Positions 24,382 to 32,593 of a DNA stretch of 49,008 nt are shown here, one piece after another. A program made the translations under genes and the position numbers. Origin of the DNA: HGM04593 sp045592125. GTDB taxonomy: Bacteria; Bacteroidota; Bacteroidia; Bacteroidales; Bacteroidaceae. Where the stretch lies: NCBI GenBank assembly GCA_045592125.1, contig JAZNUE010000030.1:1-49008 (forward strand). Direction: 5' to 3'. Within the stretch, counting starts at the first letter, position 1; each line of letters starts with the position of its first letter. Under the pieces are notes generated by a model that did no database searches, was not told where the DNA came from, and saw only the letters and a list, made by a program, of their open reading frames with translations.

Positions 24382-24627
24382 TTCCCTTCTTTTAGAAAGT
24401 TCTTTTTGTATCTTATTTACCTCTTTATTTTGTGCTGTTTTATTCAATAAATACTCTGTATTGCATAAAAAAATATGTTTTTTGTGCAATAGGTGTCATG
24501 GATTGCGTGAGTGTATGAGGTTTGGATTTATAATATAAATATTATGAAGTGTTTGTTAATGTGTTTTTACGTTTTTTTACTAATTTCGCAAATTCGATAA
24601 TAGATTTATAAACAAGCAGTACATAAA

Positions 24628-26616
24628 ATGAAACAGGAAAATGAAAAACCGGCGGGATTGCCTGAGAATGCGTTCCGTCCTTTGAACGAGGGTGAGGAGT
24701 ACAAGCCCTTGATGTCGCCTGGCAAGAATTACCCTGAGGTTAATTTCTGGTCGGTGTCGTGGGGTATAATAATGGCTGTGCTCTTTTCGGCAGCGTCGGC
24801 CTATCTTGGCCTTAAGGTGGGCCAGGTGTTCGAGGCTGCTATCCCCATTGCTATCATTGCCGTGGGTCTGTCGACTCTTGCAAAGCGCAAGGGCGCCCTT
24901 GGCGAGAATGTGATTATCCAGTCTATCGGTGCCTGCTCTGGCGTTATTGTCGCGGGTGCTATCTTTACATTGCCGGCGCTCTACATCCTGCAGGCAAAGT
25001 ACCCCGAGATGACTGTGAACTTCATGCAGATGTTCATCAGTTCGCTGCTTGGCGGTATACTGGGTATTCTGTTCCTCATTCCGTTCCGCAAGTATTTTGT
25101 TAAGGAGAAGCATGGCGAGTATCCTTTTCCCGAGGCCACTGCAAGCACACAGGTGCTCATCTCGGGCGAGAAGGGCGGCAGCCAGGCCAAGCCTCTGCTC
25201 ATAGCAGGCCTTATTGGCGGATTGTACGACTTTATTGTGGCGACCTTTGGCTGGTGGAACGAGAACGTGACAACACGTATTGTAGGGTGGGGCGAGCTGC
25301 TTGCCGACAAGGCGAAGATTGTGCTCAAGATAAATGTGGGCGCGGCTGTGCTTGGCCTTGGGTGTATAATAGGCCTTAAGTATGCAGTCATCATATGTGT
25401 GGGCTCGCTTGCTGTGTGGCTGGTTATTATCCCCGGCATGTCGCTTCTCTTTGGCGACCAGGTACTGAATGCATGGAACCCCGATATTGTAATGACTGTG
25501 GGCCAGATGTCTCCTGAGCTTATCTTCAAGGAGTATGCCAAGAGCATTGGCATTGGCGGCATTGCCATGGCCGGCATAATTGGTATCTTCAAGTCATGGA
25601 GCATAATAAAGAGCGCTGTTGGCCTTGCTGCACGCGAGATTGGCGGCAAGAAGGGCGGCGAGAATGTCGAGCGCACGCAGAAGGACCTTTCCATGAAAGT
25701 TGTGCTTTTCGGCTCAATCTTTACTCTGCTTATGGTATTCGCGTTCTTTGTGTTTGATGTAATGAGCGGCAACATACTGCACAGCGTTGTTGCGGTGCTG
25801 CTGGTTGCTGTAATCTCCTTCCTCTTTACGACGGTAGCTGCCAACGCTATTGCAATCGTTGGCTCTAACCCTGTATCGGGCATGACACTGATGACACTTA
25901 TCCTTGCCTCGGTGATTATGGTGGCCGTAGGCCTTAAAGGCGCATCGGGCATGGTTGCTGCGCTTATAATGGGCGGTGTAGTGTGTACAGCGCTTTCAAT
26001 GGCGGGCGGTTTCATCACCGACCTCAAGATAGGCTACTGGCTGGGCAGCACTCCTGCAAAGCAGCAGACATGGAAGTTCCTTGGTACACTTGTCTCGGCA
26101 GCAACTGTAGCCGGCGTAATCATGATTCTTAACAAGACCTATGGCTTTACAAGCGGCGAGCTTGCAGCACCTCAGGCAAATGCCATGGCTGCGGTCATTG
26201 ACCCGCTCATGAATGGCGTGGGCGCTCCCTGGCTGCTCTACGGCATTGGCGCGGCGCTTGCCCTGGTGCTCACTATCTGCAAGGTTCCTGCACTGCCGTT
26301 CGCGCTTGGCATGTTCATCCCTCTTGAGCTGAACCTTCCGCTGCTTATTGGCGGCATAATCAACTGGTATGTGACAACACGCAGCAAGGACGAGGCTGTA
26401 AACACCGAGCGTGGCGAGAAGTGTACGCTGCTTGCGTCGGGCTTTATTGCCGGCGGCGCTCTCATGGGAGTCCTGAGCGCAGGCCTGCGTTTCGGCGGAA
26501 TCAATATGGTAAACGAGGCATGGCTTGCCAACCCAATGAGCGAGGCTGTTGCCATTGTGGCATATGCACTTCTCATCATCTATCTTGTAAAGGCAAGCAT
26601 GAATGTGAAGAGATAA
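24628..26616 (+). CDS. OPT-family oligopeptide transporter
   Basis: A 662-residue inner-membrane protein with about 14-16 hydrophobic segments. The N-terminal FRPLNEGEEYKPLMSPG and PEVNFWSVSWGIIMAVLFSA segments, then YLGLKVGQVFEAAIPIAI (about 65) and GEYPFPEATASTQVLISGE (about 165), are typical of bacterial OPT proteins. These import short peptides or metal chelates with protons. SNPVSGMTLMTLIL (about 415) and the C-terminal GMFIPLELNLPLLIGGIINW segment fit as well. Single transcript ending in a very strong hairpin. Together with the POT transporter at 12 kb this is the second peptide-uptake candidate in the window. Confidence 0.93.
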   Translation: MKQENEKPAGLPENAFRPLNEGEEYKPLMSPGKNYPEVNFWSVSWGIIMAVLFSAASAYLGLKVGQVFEAAIPIAIIAVGLSTLAKRKGALGENVIIQSIGACSGVIVAGAIFTLPALYILQAKYPEMTVNFMQMFISSLLGGILGILFLIPFRKYFVKEKHGEYPFPEATASTQVLISGEKGGSQAKPLLIAGLIGGLYDFIVATFGWWNENVTTRIVGWGELLADKAKIVLKINVGAAVLGLGCIIGLKYAVIICVGSLAVWLVIIPGMSLLFGDQVLNAWNPDIVMTVGQMSPELIFKEYAKSIGIGGIAMAGIIGIFKSWSIIKSAVGLAAREIGGKKGGENVERTQKDLSMKVVLFGSIFTLLMVFAFFVFDVMSGNILHSVVAVLLVAVISFLFTTVAANAIAIVGSNPVSGMTLMTLILASVIMVAVGLKGASGMVAALIMGGVVCTALSMAGGFITDLKIGYWLGSTPAKQQTWKFLGTLVSAATVAGVIMILNKTYGFTSGELAAPQANAMAAVIDPLMNGVGAPWLLYGIGAALALVLTICKVPALPFALGMFIPLELNLPLLIGGIINWYVTTRSKDEAVNTERGEKCTLLASGFIAGGALMGVLSAGLRFGGINMVNEAWLANPMSEAVAIVAYALLIIYLVKASMNVKR

Positions 26617-26630
26617 TCCCGTCTGATATC

Positions 26631-26677
26631 CATATAATAAATGTGCGTCAAGGTTCTTGACGCACATTTATTATATG
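26631..26677. terminator. Long perfect bidirectional terminator
   Basis: Arms of 22 bases, ATAATAAATGTGCGTCAAG plus flanking CAT, match exactly across a GTT loop (26631-26652 and 26656-26677). It separates the OPT gene (+) from the convergent patatin gene (-). Confidence 0.92.
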
Positions 26678-26684
26678 TGATACC

Positions 26685-28970
26685 TTACTGTTCTATGAAG
26701 CGCTCATGGAACATGAACCAGCCTATGGTAAGTCCCACATCAACGCTTGTCCTGTGCGAGCTGTAGTAGTTGACAAACGCGCTTACCGAGATGTTCGAGA
26801 ACTTTGCCGCAAAGGTTATGTCGCCAATGTACTCAAATCCGTTGAAGCGTTTCTTTGAATATGTGGCCTTTCCGTTGTTTTCGATAATCCTGCGGTAGGG
26901 CACGAAGGCATAGAAACTAGGGCGTATCTGCAGTATGCTGTTGAGCCTGATAATGGGTGTCACTCCGCCGGCAATGAACTGGTTGGCACGGAACTTGGGG
27001 TCGTAGTTGAAGAGGCTGTTCATTGTGGGGTTGAACGAGCCTGCCTGCATCATTGTGGCCTGGTATGTCTGCGAGAACCTGCGGGTAGAGTAGAACAGGT
27101 GCAGGTATGTGCCCAGCGTCAGCTTCTTGCCCAGCGGGAAGTGGTCGCGGCGCTGGTAGCTTATCTGCAGCCAAGACTGGCCGAGCCTTGGGCTCGCAGT
27201 CTCTGTAGCGCCTGCATATTTCTCATATCCTGTAATGAACTGCGATGTCAGCGAGCTGTATGTGCCGGCAGTGGGGAACACCTTTGAGTTGAGGGTGTTG
27301 CCCTCGAATTTCACCGACGCCCCGTAGAGCACCATCCTGTTCCTGTCGAACTCGGGAGTGTTAAGGTCAAGGATGTCCGTAGGCATGTACTCGTCCTTAA
27401 TCTCGGCAATGCCAATGGCAAACTCGGCCTTTCGCTGGTTCATGAAAGGCAGTATGAACTTGAGCTTGCCGAAAATCTCGCGCTGGTGGTTAAGCGCCAT
27501 GGAGTTCTCCTTGGAGAAGAGATACTTCATGTTGTAGTAGTCGATGGTTGAATACGAGGCCAGCAGCTTCATCGATACTGGCAGCTTGCTCAGGAAGTCA
27601 ATGCGTCCGGCAAACTGCACATTGTTGTATACCTTTCCCAGCTGCCCGTCAAGGATGAACTCCTTGGCATGGTTGTTGAGGTTGCGGTAATGGAGCCCGA
27701 AGTAGAGCTGGTTCGAGATGTTGGTGGCCACGTTGCCTCCCAGCTTCATTGTGAATGGCGGGTTTATTGTGGCGTCGAGGTGCAGGGTGTACATGCTGTC
27801 GGCCTCATTGTATATCGCATGGGGTATGACGGCCTCTATGTTGCTTCCCGAGAGCAGGCTGTAGTAGCCCTTCTTGCATTCATCGTAGGTGAATGTGTCG
27901 CCAAACTTGTAGAACTCGCTTGCAATGGATTTCTCTTGCTCTTCGGTCACTCCGTGCACCTCCACTCCGTTGAACCTCAGTGCCGGCACCTTCTCCTTGA
28001 AATTCTTGCGCCTGCAGGCCAGCAGCATGCTGTCCTGCCGCTCAGTAATGCGTCCTTTTATTGAGTCAATGTGCGCACGGGCATGCCTGTAACCAGCATC
28101 AACAACCTGGTCAATCTTGTGGAAATCGAGCAGGTTAACTCCTTTTACGTTTATGTTGAGCAGTATGCCGTCCTTCTCGTCCAGGGAGTAGTCGCTGCGG
28201 TTCATTATCATGTTCTCTACCTGGCTCATAATGTCCCTCTCGTCGGGTGGAGGAGGGTTGTCGCTTACAACGCTGCCTATGATGATTCCTGGATTGAAGT
28301 CCTTCTTCATTACATCGTGCGGGAAATTGTTGTACAGGCCGCCGTCGTAGAGCAGGACGCCGTCCTTCTTAATGGGCTTGAAGAAGAACGGGTATGTCAT
28401 GGACGCCCTAACAGCGTCTCCAAGGTCGCCGTCGGAGAATATTACCTGCCTTTTATTGTGTACATCGGCCGCTACGCAGCGGAACGGTATCATCAGGCTG
28501 TCGAACCTGCTGCGGCATGCCGCATTGGCGCCTGCGAATATTTCCATGAAACCCAGGTTCATTGGGGCGGCATTCACAAGGTTGGCCGACGGGGTTACAA
28601 TGTGCAGCGAGTCCTTGAGGTTGAAGTGTATGCTCAGCATGTCGGGGACGCTGTTGCCGTGCTTGAAGTAGAACATGTAGTCGCGGTCCATTGTGCCGGT
28701 GTACCAGCGCTGGAAGTCCTTGCTCTTCATCGTGGCAATCATCTCGTCAGGGGTATATCCCATAGCGTAGAGCGCGCCTACAATAGCCCCCATGGATGTT
28801 CCTGTTACATAGTCTATGGGAATATGCTCCTCTTCAAGCGCCTTTATTACGCCAATGTGCGCAAGGCCCTTTGCGCCGCCTCCGCTCATCACAAGGCCCA
28901 CCCTCTGCTGCGCGTTGAGCAGCAAGGGAAGCATGACCGTTAGCAGCATTGTTATGAGCACTCTTTTCAT
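26685..28970 (-). CDS. Patatin-like phospholipase with C-terminal outer-membrane barrel
   Basis: A 761-residue protein. Start placed at MKRVLITMLLTVMLPLLLNA, a good signal peptide; 11 extra in-frame codons upstream overlap the promoter. The patatin domain has the oxyanion loop GLVMSGGGAKGLAHIGVI (about 27-44), the nucleophile GTSMG (about 61) and the catalytic Asp in YDGGLYNNFP (about 207), so the Ser-Asp dyad is intact. A POTRA-like segment (LRFNGVEVHGVTEEQEKSI) follows near residue 315, then a BamA/Omp85-type barrel ending VGLTIGWFMFHERF. The architecture resembles Pseudomonas PlpD, a two-part autotransporter-like lipase. Likely acts at the outer membrane or outside; substrate not known. 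Confidence 0.9.
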   Translation of the reverse strand: MKRVLITMLLTVMLPLLLNAQQRVGLVMSGGGAKGLAHIGVIKALEEEHIPIDYVTGTSMGAIVGALYAMGYTPDEMIATMKSKDFQRWYTGTMDRDYMFYFKHGNSVPDMLSIHFNLKDSLHIVTPSANLVNAAPMNLGFMEIFAGANAACRSRFDSLMIPFRCVAADVHNKRQVIFSDGDLGDAVRASMTYPFFFKPIKKDGVLLYDGGLYNNFPHDVMKKDFNPGIIIGSVVSDNPPPPDERDIMSQVENMIMNRSDYSLDEKDGILLNINVKGVNLLDFHKIDQVVDAGYRHARAHIDSIKGRITERQDSMLLACRRKNFKEKVPALRFNGVEVHGVTEEQEKSIASEFYKFGDTFTYDECKKGYYSLLSGSNIEAVIPHAIYNEADSMYTLHLDATINPPFTMKLGGNVATNISNQLYFGLHYRNLNNHAKEFILDGQLGKVYNNVQFAGRIDFLSKLPVSMKLLASYSTIDYYNMKYLFSKENSMALNHQREIFGKLKFILPFMNQRKAEFAIGIAEIKDEYMPTDILDLNTPEFDRNRMVLYGASVKFEGNTLNSKVFPTAGTYSSLTSQFITGYEKYAGATETASPRLGQSWLQISYQRRDHFPLGKKLTLGTYLHLFYSTRRFSQTYQATMMQAGSFNPTMNSLFNYDPKFRANQFIAGGVTPIIRLNSILQIRPSFYAFVPYRRIIENNGKATYSKKRFNGFEYIGDITFAAKFSNISVSAFVNYYSSHRTSVDVGLTIGWFMFHERFIEQ

Positions 28971-29000
28971 CTGTAACCTGGGCATTGTATACCTAACATG

Positions 29001-29008
29001 CAAAAATA
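29001..29008 (-). promoter_or_regulatory. -7 box of the patatin gene
   Basis: TATTTTTG (TAnnTTTG) on the minus strand, 30 bases upstream of the chosen patatin start. It falls next to the alternative upstream ATG, which supports the internal start. Confidence 0.5.
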
Positions 29009-29131
29009 GGAATATTTTTGAAAAAAGAGTTTTAAAAAATACTATTTAATGTGAGTTTGTAGATTGCAGCCCTTTTTAAGGGTCAGTGGCAAGAAGGTGC
29101 TGCCTGCTAGAATATTTGCGCAGTTCAGTGA

Positions 29132-29165
29132 TGATGAGATGTTTCGCTTTGCTCAACATGACAAG
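29132..29165 (-). repeat. Dispersed repeat, family 3
   Basis: The minus strand reads CTTGTCATGTTGAGCAAAGC then GAAACATCTCATC. It matches the left end of the composite element at 42133 apart from two bases. Confidence 0.7.
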
Positions 29166-29245
29166 GACTGGAACACCCTTCGCTACGCTCGTCCCTCTAA
29201 GAGGGACAGTCTAGATAGTGCAACAGAGCCGCTGGCCCAATAAAT

Positions 29246-29277
29246 AAAGCTGCGCCTTAGGGGAACGACGCAGCTTT
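29246..29277. terminator. Hairpin, possible terminator
   Basis: AAAGCTGCG and CGCAGCTTT, 14-base loop. It is not adjacent to a gene end, so it may belong to an unannotated short RNA or a degraded element. Confidence 0.4.
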
Positions 29278-29488
29278 AGTTTCCGGACAAACGCTTTTGC
29301 CCGTTCGGGCGCCGGCTTTCGCAAGAGGGCGCTACCGTATTAAATCTATTACTATGAAAAACACGTTAATGTAACAGCCGCTTAAGCAGGATGGTTCTGC
29401 ATTTATCTTTTTTTAACAGTGCGCCGAGGAGTCTAAAGTATGCGGGAACCAAAGACCGGTCCTTGCAAGTCGCGTGCAGGGCATAAGG

Positions 29489-29529
29489 GAAGGGGTTGTG
29501 CCAAAATGAACATTTGGCACAGCCCCTTC
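29489..29529. terminator. Terminator of the sbcD-sbcC-addA-addB operon
   Basis: GAAGGGGTTGTGCCAAA (29489-29505) pairs with TTTGGCACAGCCCCTTC (29513-29529), with one wobble pair and a 7-base loop. It lies about 30 bases past the addB stop. Confidence 0.85.
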
Positions 29530-29560
29530 GCGCAATCATTCCTGTTCTGCTACTGCTGCA

Positions 29561-32500
29561 TTATTGCTGGTTCTTTGGCTTCCTGCCGCAGATGTCCTTG
29601 TAGTCGCAGTACTTGCAGTTCTTCTCGTCCTTTGCATAGGTGAACTTCTTCTCCTTGTCAAAGATATCGTACAGCACGCTGTCCAGCCTTGCGATAAACT
29701 CCTGCTTCAGTACCCTGATGTCGGTCACTGGGTCGCTGCCTAGCCTTATTACACACTCCTCGCGTGTCATGTCGCTTGCGCTCTTCTGCCCTTCGGCCTT
29801 TTTCTTCCTCATGTACAGGAGCGAGGGCGAAACCTTTACTGCACCGGTTCTCTTTACATCCTCAATCCATTCAAGTCCTTCCTCACTGCTTGTGCCGACG
29901 CCGTCGTTTATTATGTTGTCGAGCGCAATGGAGTAGAGGAATGCCTGAAGCCTGTTTCCGGCAGTCTTGGCATTGTTGGCGAAGATGTCGTCCAGCGTTA
30001 TCTCGGTCTTGGAGTCGGCACTGCCGGTCTTGTAGTCTACAATGTTAACAGTGTCGCCCTTAACGTCGATACGGTCAATCTTGCCTCCTATTTTCAGGGT
30101 CGCGCCAAATCCGTTGCACTTGAGCGGGTGGCTGAACCTTATGCTGCGCTCGCCGCCTATGTAGACAAAATTGGCATACTCGGCGTCCATCCTTGCCAGG
30201 CGCAGCAGGAAGTTGTGCAGCACGCCACGGTTGATGTACTGCTCGCCGTTGAACTCGACCTTGCCGTCCTTGAAGAACTCCTTCTTGAACGCGGCCTCAA
30301 TGAAACTGTACAGCAGCTCCTCGTTGTCGATGTAGTGCTTGAGCATGCTGGCGGTTATGTTCCGGTTGCCGCTGGCGGTAATCTCGTTGTAGAGGAACTC
30401 GGCAGCAGTGTGGAATATTGTCCCGAAATCGGTCGGTTTCAGTTCGGCATTCACCTCCTGCACAGGCTTCAGCCCCAGTACATAATAATAGAAGAAACTG
30501 AGCCCGCAGTTTATGTAGCGGTTGATTGCCGACGGGGACATCTCAATCGCGTCCTTGCTGTAGCTGCAGTCGAAACGCTCCCTCAGTCTCTTTATCATCT
30601 CGTCGGTCTTCTCCACATCCTTCAGGGTAATCTCTCCGCTCTTGTCCTGGCGTGCGCTCAGCGATATCTTCTCAATGTCGTAGAGGTTGCTGCTCAGCAG
30701 CTGCAGTATGTAGCGCGAGCACTCGCCCCTGTTCTTGCTGTCGGTGGAGCTGTTGTACACGAGCGTTACGCTGCTTGCACGCTGGAGCAGGCGGAAGAAA
30801 TAGTATGCGTATATTGAGTCCCTGTGCTCGCTCAGCGTGAGCCCGAATGCCTTGCGCAGGTTGTAGGGGATGAATGAGCTCTCGCTGCTTGGCTTGGGGA
30901 TTGCCCCTTCGTTTACCGAGAGGAGTATGATGTTCTTGAAGTCGAGGTTGCGTGTCTCGAGCAGTCCCATTATCTGCAGTCCGGCAACAGGCTCGCCATG
31001 GAAAGGCACGCTCTGCGAGGCGAGCATCCTTATGAACAGGCGGCCCACTGTCTCTTTCTTCATCTGCAGCTCGCCGGCCGAGTGCAGTGCCTTGAGGCGC
31101 TGTGCCTGTGTGTACACCTTCATTATCGCCTCGCCGAAGAGCTTGTCATACATCTCTTCCTTCTCCTCGGCAACCCTTGTGCGGTTCTCGGCAACGGTGT
31201 ATATTATCTTTATAAGGCTGTCAATCCATTCGCCGTTGTCGCTGTAGTGCGTGAATATGAGCTTGAGGAAACCGTCCTTGTGAAGGTCTTCGTCATCGGG
31301 GTAGAAGACATTGTTCTGCAGCAGGCTGGAATAGACCCCTGACGCATTGCTGCTTCCCTGTATCACATAAGGGTGCTTCAGCACCCTGCATACATGGCTC
31401 AGGGCGAACGAGGCGTACTTCTCGCTCCAGCCGCGTGTCTGCAGCTCTACCAGCAGCCTTACAAGCGTGAAGATGGGCGTGTTCTGTATTGGGTAGCCCA
31501 TTGTCACGTTCAGCGACCTGAGCCTGCTGCCGCCGCCCTCATTGCTCTCGTCCGGGCCCTCCTTCTGGCCTGGAATGGCGTGGAGCACCGGCTCCAGGAG
31601 AGTCTCGTCGCAAAGTACTATTGCAGTGTCTACGTTCTCTTCGGTGAGGTTGCTGCCGAGCCACGACGATACATAGCGCGCGCTTATGCTGTCTGTCCCG
31701 GCCGAGACTACCGTCATCTTCTTCTTGCCTGTGAGGCAGTCGAATGTCTCGTCCTCAAGCGCATTCGGGAACATCGCATGGTTCTTGCGCATGAAGTGCC
31801 CGGCCTCGTGGCGTTCCGCCTTGGTGTAGTACTTGTCATAGTCCCAGTAGAAGAGCGCCTTGCCTGTTTCCTTTATTTTCTTGAACAGCCTTGTCTCGGC
31901 GCCGTTGAGAGCGTTGAAGCCTACAAATATATATTTCTCGTGCTTGAGCTGCAGCTCTCCTTCCTTCTCTGCCACATCGCGGTAGAGCATGCCCTCATAG
32001 GCCACGTTAATTCTCCTGAGGCTCTCCTTGAAGCTGCTGTATATGCCGTACATGCGTTCCCAAAGGGTGGTGAAGCTGCTCTTTACGTCGCTTCTTGATT
32101 CGGGGTTGAAGTTCTTGAAGAACCTCTCGATGGCCTCCTGCTGCTCTGGCGTGAGCGTGTCCTTGCCTGTCCCCATCTCGCGCAAGGCGCTTATGTTGGA
32201 GAATAGGCGCCTTGCGTCGGCAAGGTTCTTGTCTATGTCGTCAAAGTCCCTCAGGAGCATTTCGCCCCAGTAGTAGAAGGAGTCAATCTCCTCAACGCTC
32301 TTCTCGTAGTCGCTCTGGCTCTCGTCATCGCGCTTGGGGCGTATGTACTCCTTGTAGAGCTTGCTTATGAGCAGTATCGAGTCTCCTATTACCAGGTCGC
32401 TGTTCTGCTGGAAGAGCTCGCTGATGGTCATGTACTGCGGGCTCCAGATGGGTGTGTTGCCGCTGCACTGCAGCAGGTACTCGTTAAAGAAGAGGCCTGC

Positions 32501-32593
32501 ACGCTTGTTAGGGAACACGACGGCAATGTTGTCGAGCCTGCCCTCGAACCTGCTGTATATATCTTCGGCTACTAGCCTTAAAAAGGGTTTCAT
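29561..32593 (-). CDS. addB: AddB-like PD-(D/E)XK nuclease subunit
   Basis: A 1010-residue protein, the AddB-type partner of the AddAB (RexAB) helicase-nuclease. The N-terminus (IAVVFPNKRAGLFFNEYL) has the helicase-like fold without a Walker A, so it is not expected to hydrolyse ATP. The C-terminal nuclease has INCGLSFFYYYVLGLKP (first Cys, about 695) and VNIVDYKTGSAD (catalytic Asp-x-Lys, about 853). It ends with NCKYCDYKDIC (near the C-terminus), which with the earlier Cys can bind the 4Fe-4S cluster of the AddB family. It cuts the strand complementary to that cut by AddA. Its start overlaps the addA stop by 4 bases (ATGA). Confidence 0.88.
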   Translation of the reverse strand: MKPFLRLVAEDIYSRFEGRLDNIAVVFPNKRAGLFFNEYLLQCSGNTPIWSPQYMTISELFQQNSDLVIGDSILLISKLYKEYIRPKRDDESQSDYEKSVEEIDSFYYWGEMLLRDFDDIDKNLADARRLFSNISALREMGTGKDTLTPEQQEAIERFFKNFNPESRSDVKSSFTTLWERMYGIYSSFKESLRRINVAYEGMLYRDVAEKEGELQLKHEKYIFVGFNALNGAETRLFKKIKETGKALFYWDYDKYYTKAERHEAGHFMRKNHAMFPNALEDETFDCLTGKKKMTVVSAGTDSISARYVSSWLGSNLTEENVDTAIVLCDETLLEPVLHAIPGQKEGPDESNEGGGSRLRSLNVTMGYPIQNTPIFTLVRLLVELQTRGWSEKYASFALSHVCRVLKHPYVIQGSSNASGVYSSLLQNNVFYPDDEDLHKDGFLKLIFTHYSDNGEWIDSLIKIIYTVAENRTRVAEEKEEMYDKLFGEAIMKVYTQAQRLKALHSAGELQMKKETVGRLFIRMLASQSVPFHGEPVAGLQIMGLLETRNLDFKNIILLSVNEGAIPKPSSESSFIPYNLRKAFGLTLSEHRDSIYAYYFFRLLQRASSVTLVYNSSTDSKNRGECSRYILQLLSSNLYDIEKISLSARQDKSGEITLKDVEKTDEMIKRLRERFDCSYSKDAIEMSPSAINRYINCGLSFFYYYVLGLKPVQEVNAELKPTDFGTIFHTAAEFLYNEITASGNRNITASMLKHYIDNEELLYSFIEAAFKKEFFKDGKVEFNGEQYINRGVLHNFLLRLARMDAEYANFVYIGGERSIRFSHPLKCNGFGATLKIGGKIDRIDVKGDTVNIVDYKTGSADSKTEITLDDIFANNAKTAGNRLQAFLYSIALDNIINDGVGTSSEEGLEWIEDVKRTGAVKVSPSLLYMRKKKAEGQKSASDMTREECVIRLGSDPVTDIRVLKQEFIARLDSVLYDIFDKEKKFTYAKDEKNCKYCDYKDICGRKPKNQQ

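Larger units (their letters stand above)
29009..29560. other. Gene-free intergenic stretch
   Basis: About 550 bases with no credible coding frame. It holds a dispersed repeat (29132-29165), a hairpin with AAAGCTGCG/CGCAGCTTT arms (29246-29277), a structured GC-rich patch (GCCCGTTCGGGC and nearby GCGCC...GGCGC, about 29300-29335), and the terminator of the nuclease operon at 29489-29529. No tRNA was recognised. Confidence 0.65.

Noticed and set aside
24981..26027. A 348-codon antisense frame within the OPT gene
   Set aside because: Shadow of the transporter's hydrophobic codons; rich in Thr/Ser/Pro without any family pattern.
29440..29643. A 67-codon plus-strand frame crossing the addB terminator
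   Set aside because: It covers the terminator hairpin and the end of addB on the other strand, with no start signals.
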